From Brenneria nigrifluens DSM 30175 = ATCC 13028 (GTDB lineage: Bacteria > Pseudomonadota > Gammaproteobacteria > Enterobacterales > Enterobacteriaceae): a stretch of 64,000 nt of DNA. The stretch is from assembly GCF_005484965.1 (NCBI RefSeq), contig NZ_CP034036.1, positions 1,612,001-1,676,000 of the forward strand, given 5' to 3'. The notes under the pieces are model-generated. The model saw only the letters and a list, made by a program, of their open reading frames with translations. It was not told the DNA's origin and did no database searches. A program made the position numbers and the translations under genes. Positions 63,867 through 64,000 of this stretch are shown here, in pieces. Every line of letters begins with the position of its first letter. The first letter of the stretch is position 1.

Positions 63867-64000
63867 GACTTTTTTACTCTTTGGGTAACAGAAACGAATT
63901 CGGGTGAATAATAAAAACGCTGTGGCCCGGATCTTAAATTACCCACAAAATATGTACAGAAAATGTTAATTAAAATAGTTACAGATGGCTTGCATCGGCG

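Overview
The window is G+C-rich enterobacterial DNA. Several blocks are close to their E. coli counterparts (moeB-moeA, gsiABCD, mtfA next to asn and ser tRNAs, maeA, tauABC, the YqaE and YcaQ families). A cyclic beta-1,2-glucan synthase and several polyol and sulfonate genes point to a plant- or environment-associated member of the Pectobacteriaceae, something like Brenneria or Dickeya. That placement is inference from gene content; there is no rRNA here.

Layout. 0.1-8.7 kb: one giant cyclic glucan synthase gene. 8.9-9.9 kb: cheV. 10.2-12.9 kb: tauABC without tauD. 12.9-22.4 kb: two divergent operons around a ~400 bp control region. The leftward one encodes an SsuA-like binding protein, a SauS-like CoA-acylating aldehyde dehydrogenase and an AMP-forming acyl-CoA ligase. 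The rightward one encodes the matching permease and ATPase, a glycyl radical enzyme (GRE) whose active-site residues fit isethionate sulfite-lyase (IslA), and its activase. 22.4-30.1 kb: a D-arabinitol locus (SorC-type regulator, dalD, dalK) with a ribose-type ABC transporter. 30.4-33.8 kb: a chemoreceptor with a FliA-type promoter and a YcaQ/AlkX-type protein. 33.8-36.8 kb: an AT-rich, decayed stretch with a broken PIN toxin-antitoxin pair, then tRNA-Asn, mtfA and tRNA-Ser. 37-43 kb: small and housekeeping genes (cupin, YqaE, AEC carrier, diguanylate cyclase, lipid kinase, nitroreductase). 43-51 kb: moeBA and gsiABCD. 51-62 kb: an accessory region with a mosaic of dispersed repeats, a small exported peptide, two near-identical copies of an SBP-permease-ATPase transporter, and between them a second GRE-activase pair. 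62.2-63.9 kb: maeA.

How the genes fit together. The 12.9-22.4 kb cluster reads as oxygen-independent use of a C2 sulfonate. Uptake would be followed by sulfoacetate activation (ligase), reduction to sulfoacetaldehyde (SauS-like), reduction to isethionate (no enzyme seen here), and IslA cleavage to acetaldehyde and sulfite. The neighbouring tauABC lacks its O2-dependent dioxygenase, which fits the same theme. The 52-62 kb cluster copies that architecture (NMT1/SsuA-type transporter plus GRE plus activase). Its GRE, however, lacks both the IslA pocket residues and the Glu of the usual Gly-Cys-x-Glu motif, so its reaction cannot be assigned. It is the best candidate here for an undescribed system.

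All calls were made by eye from the sequence and remembered families. No database search was run.
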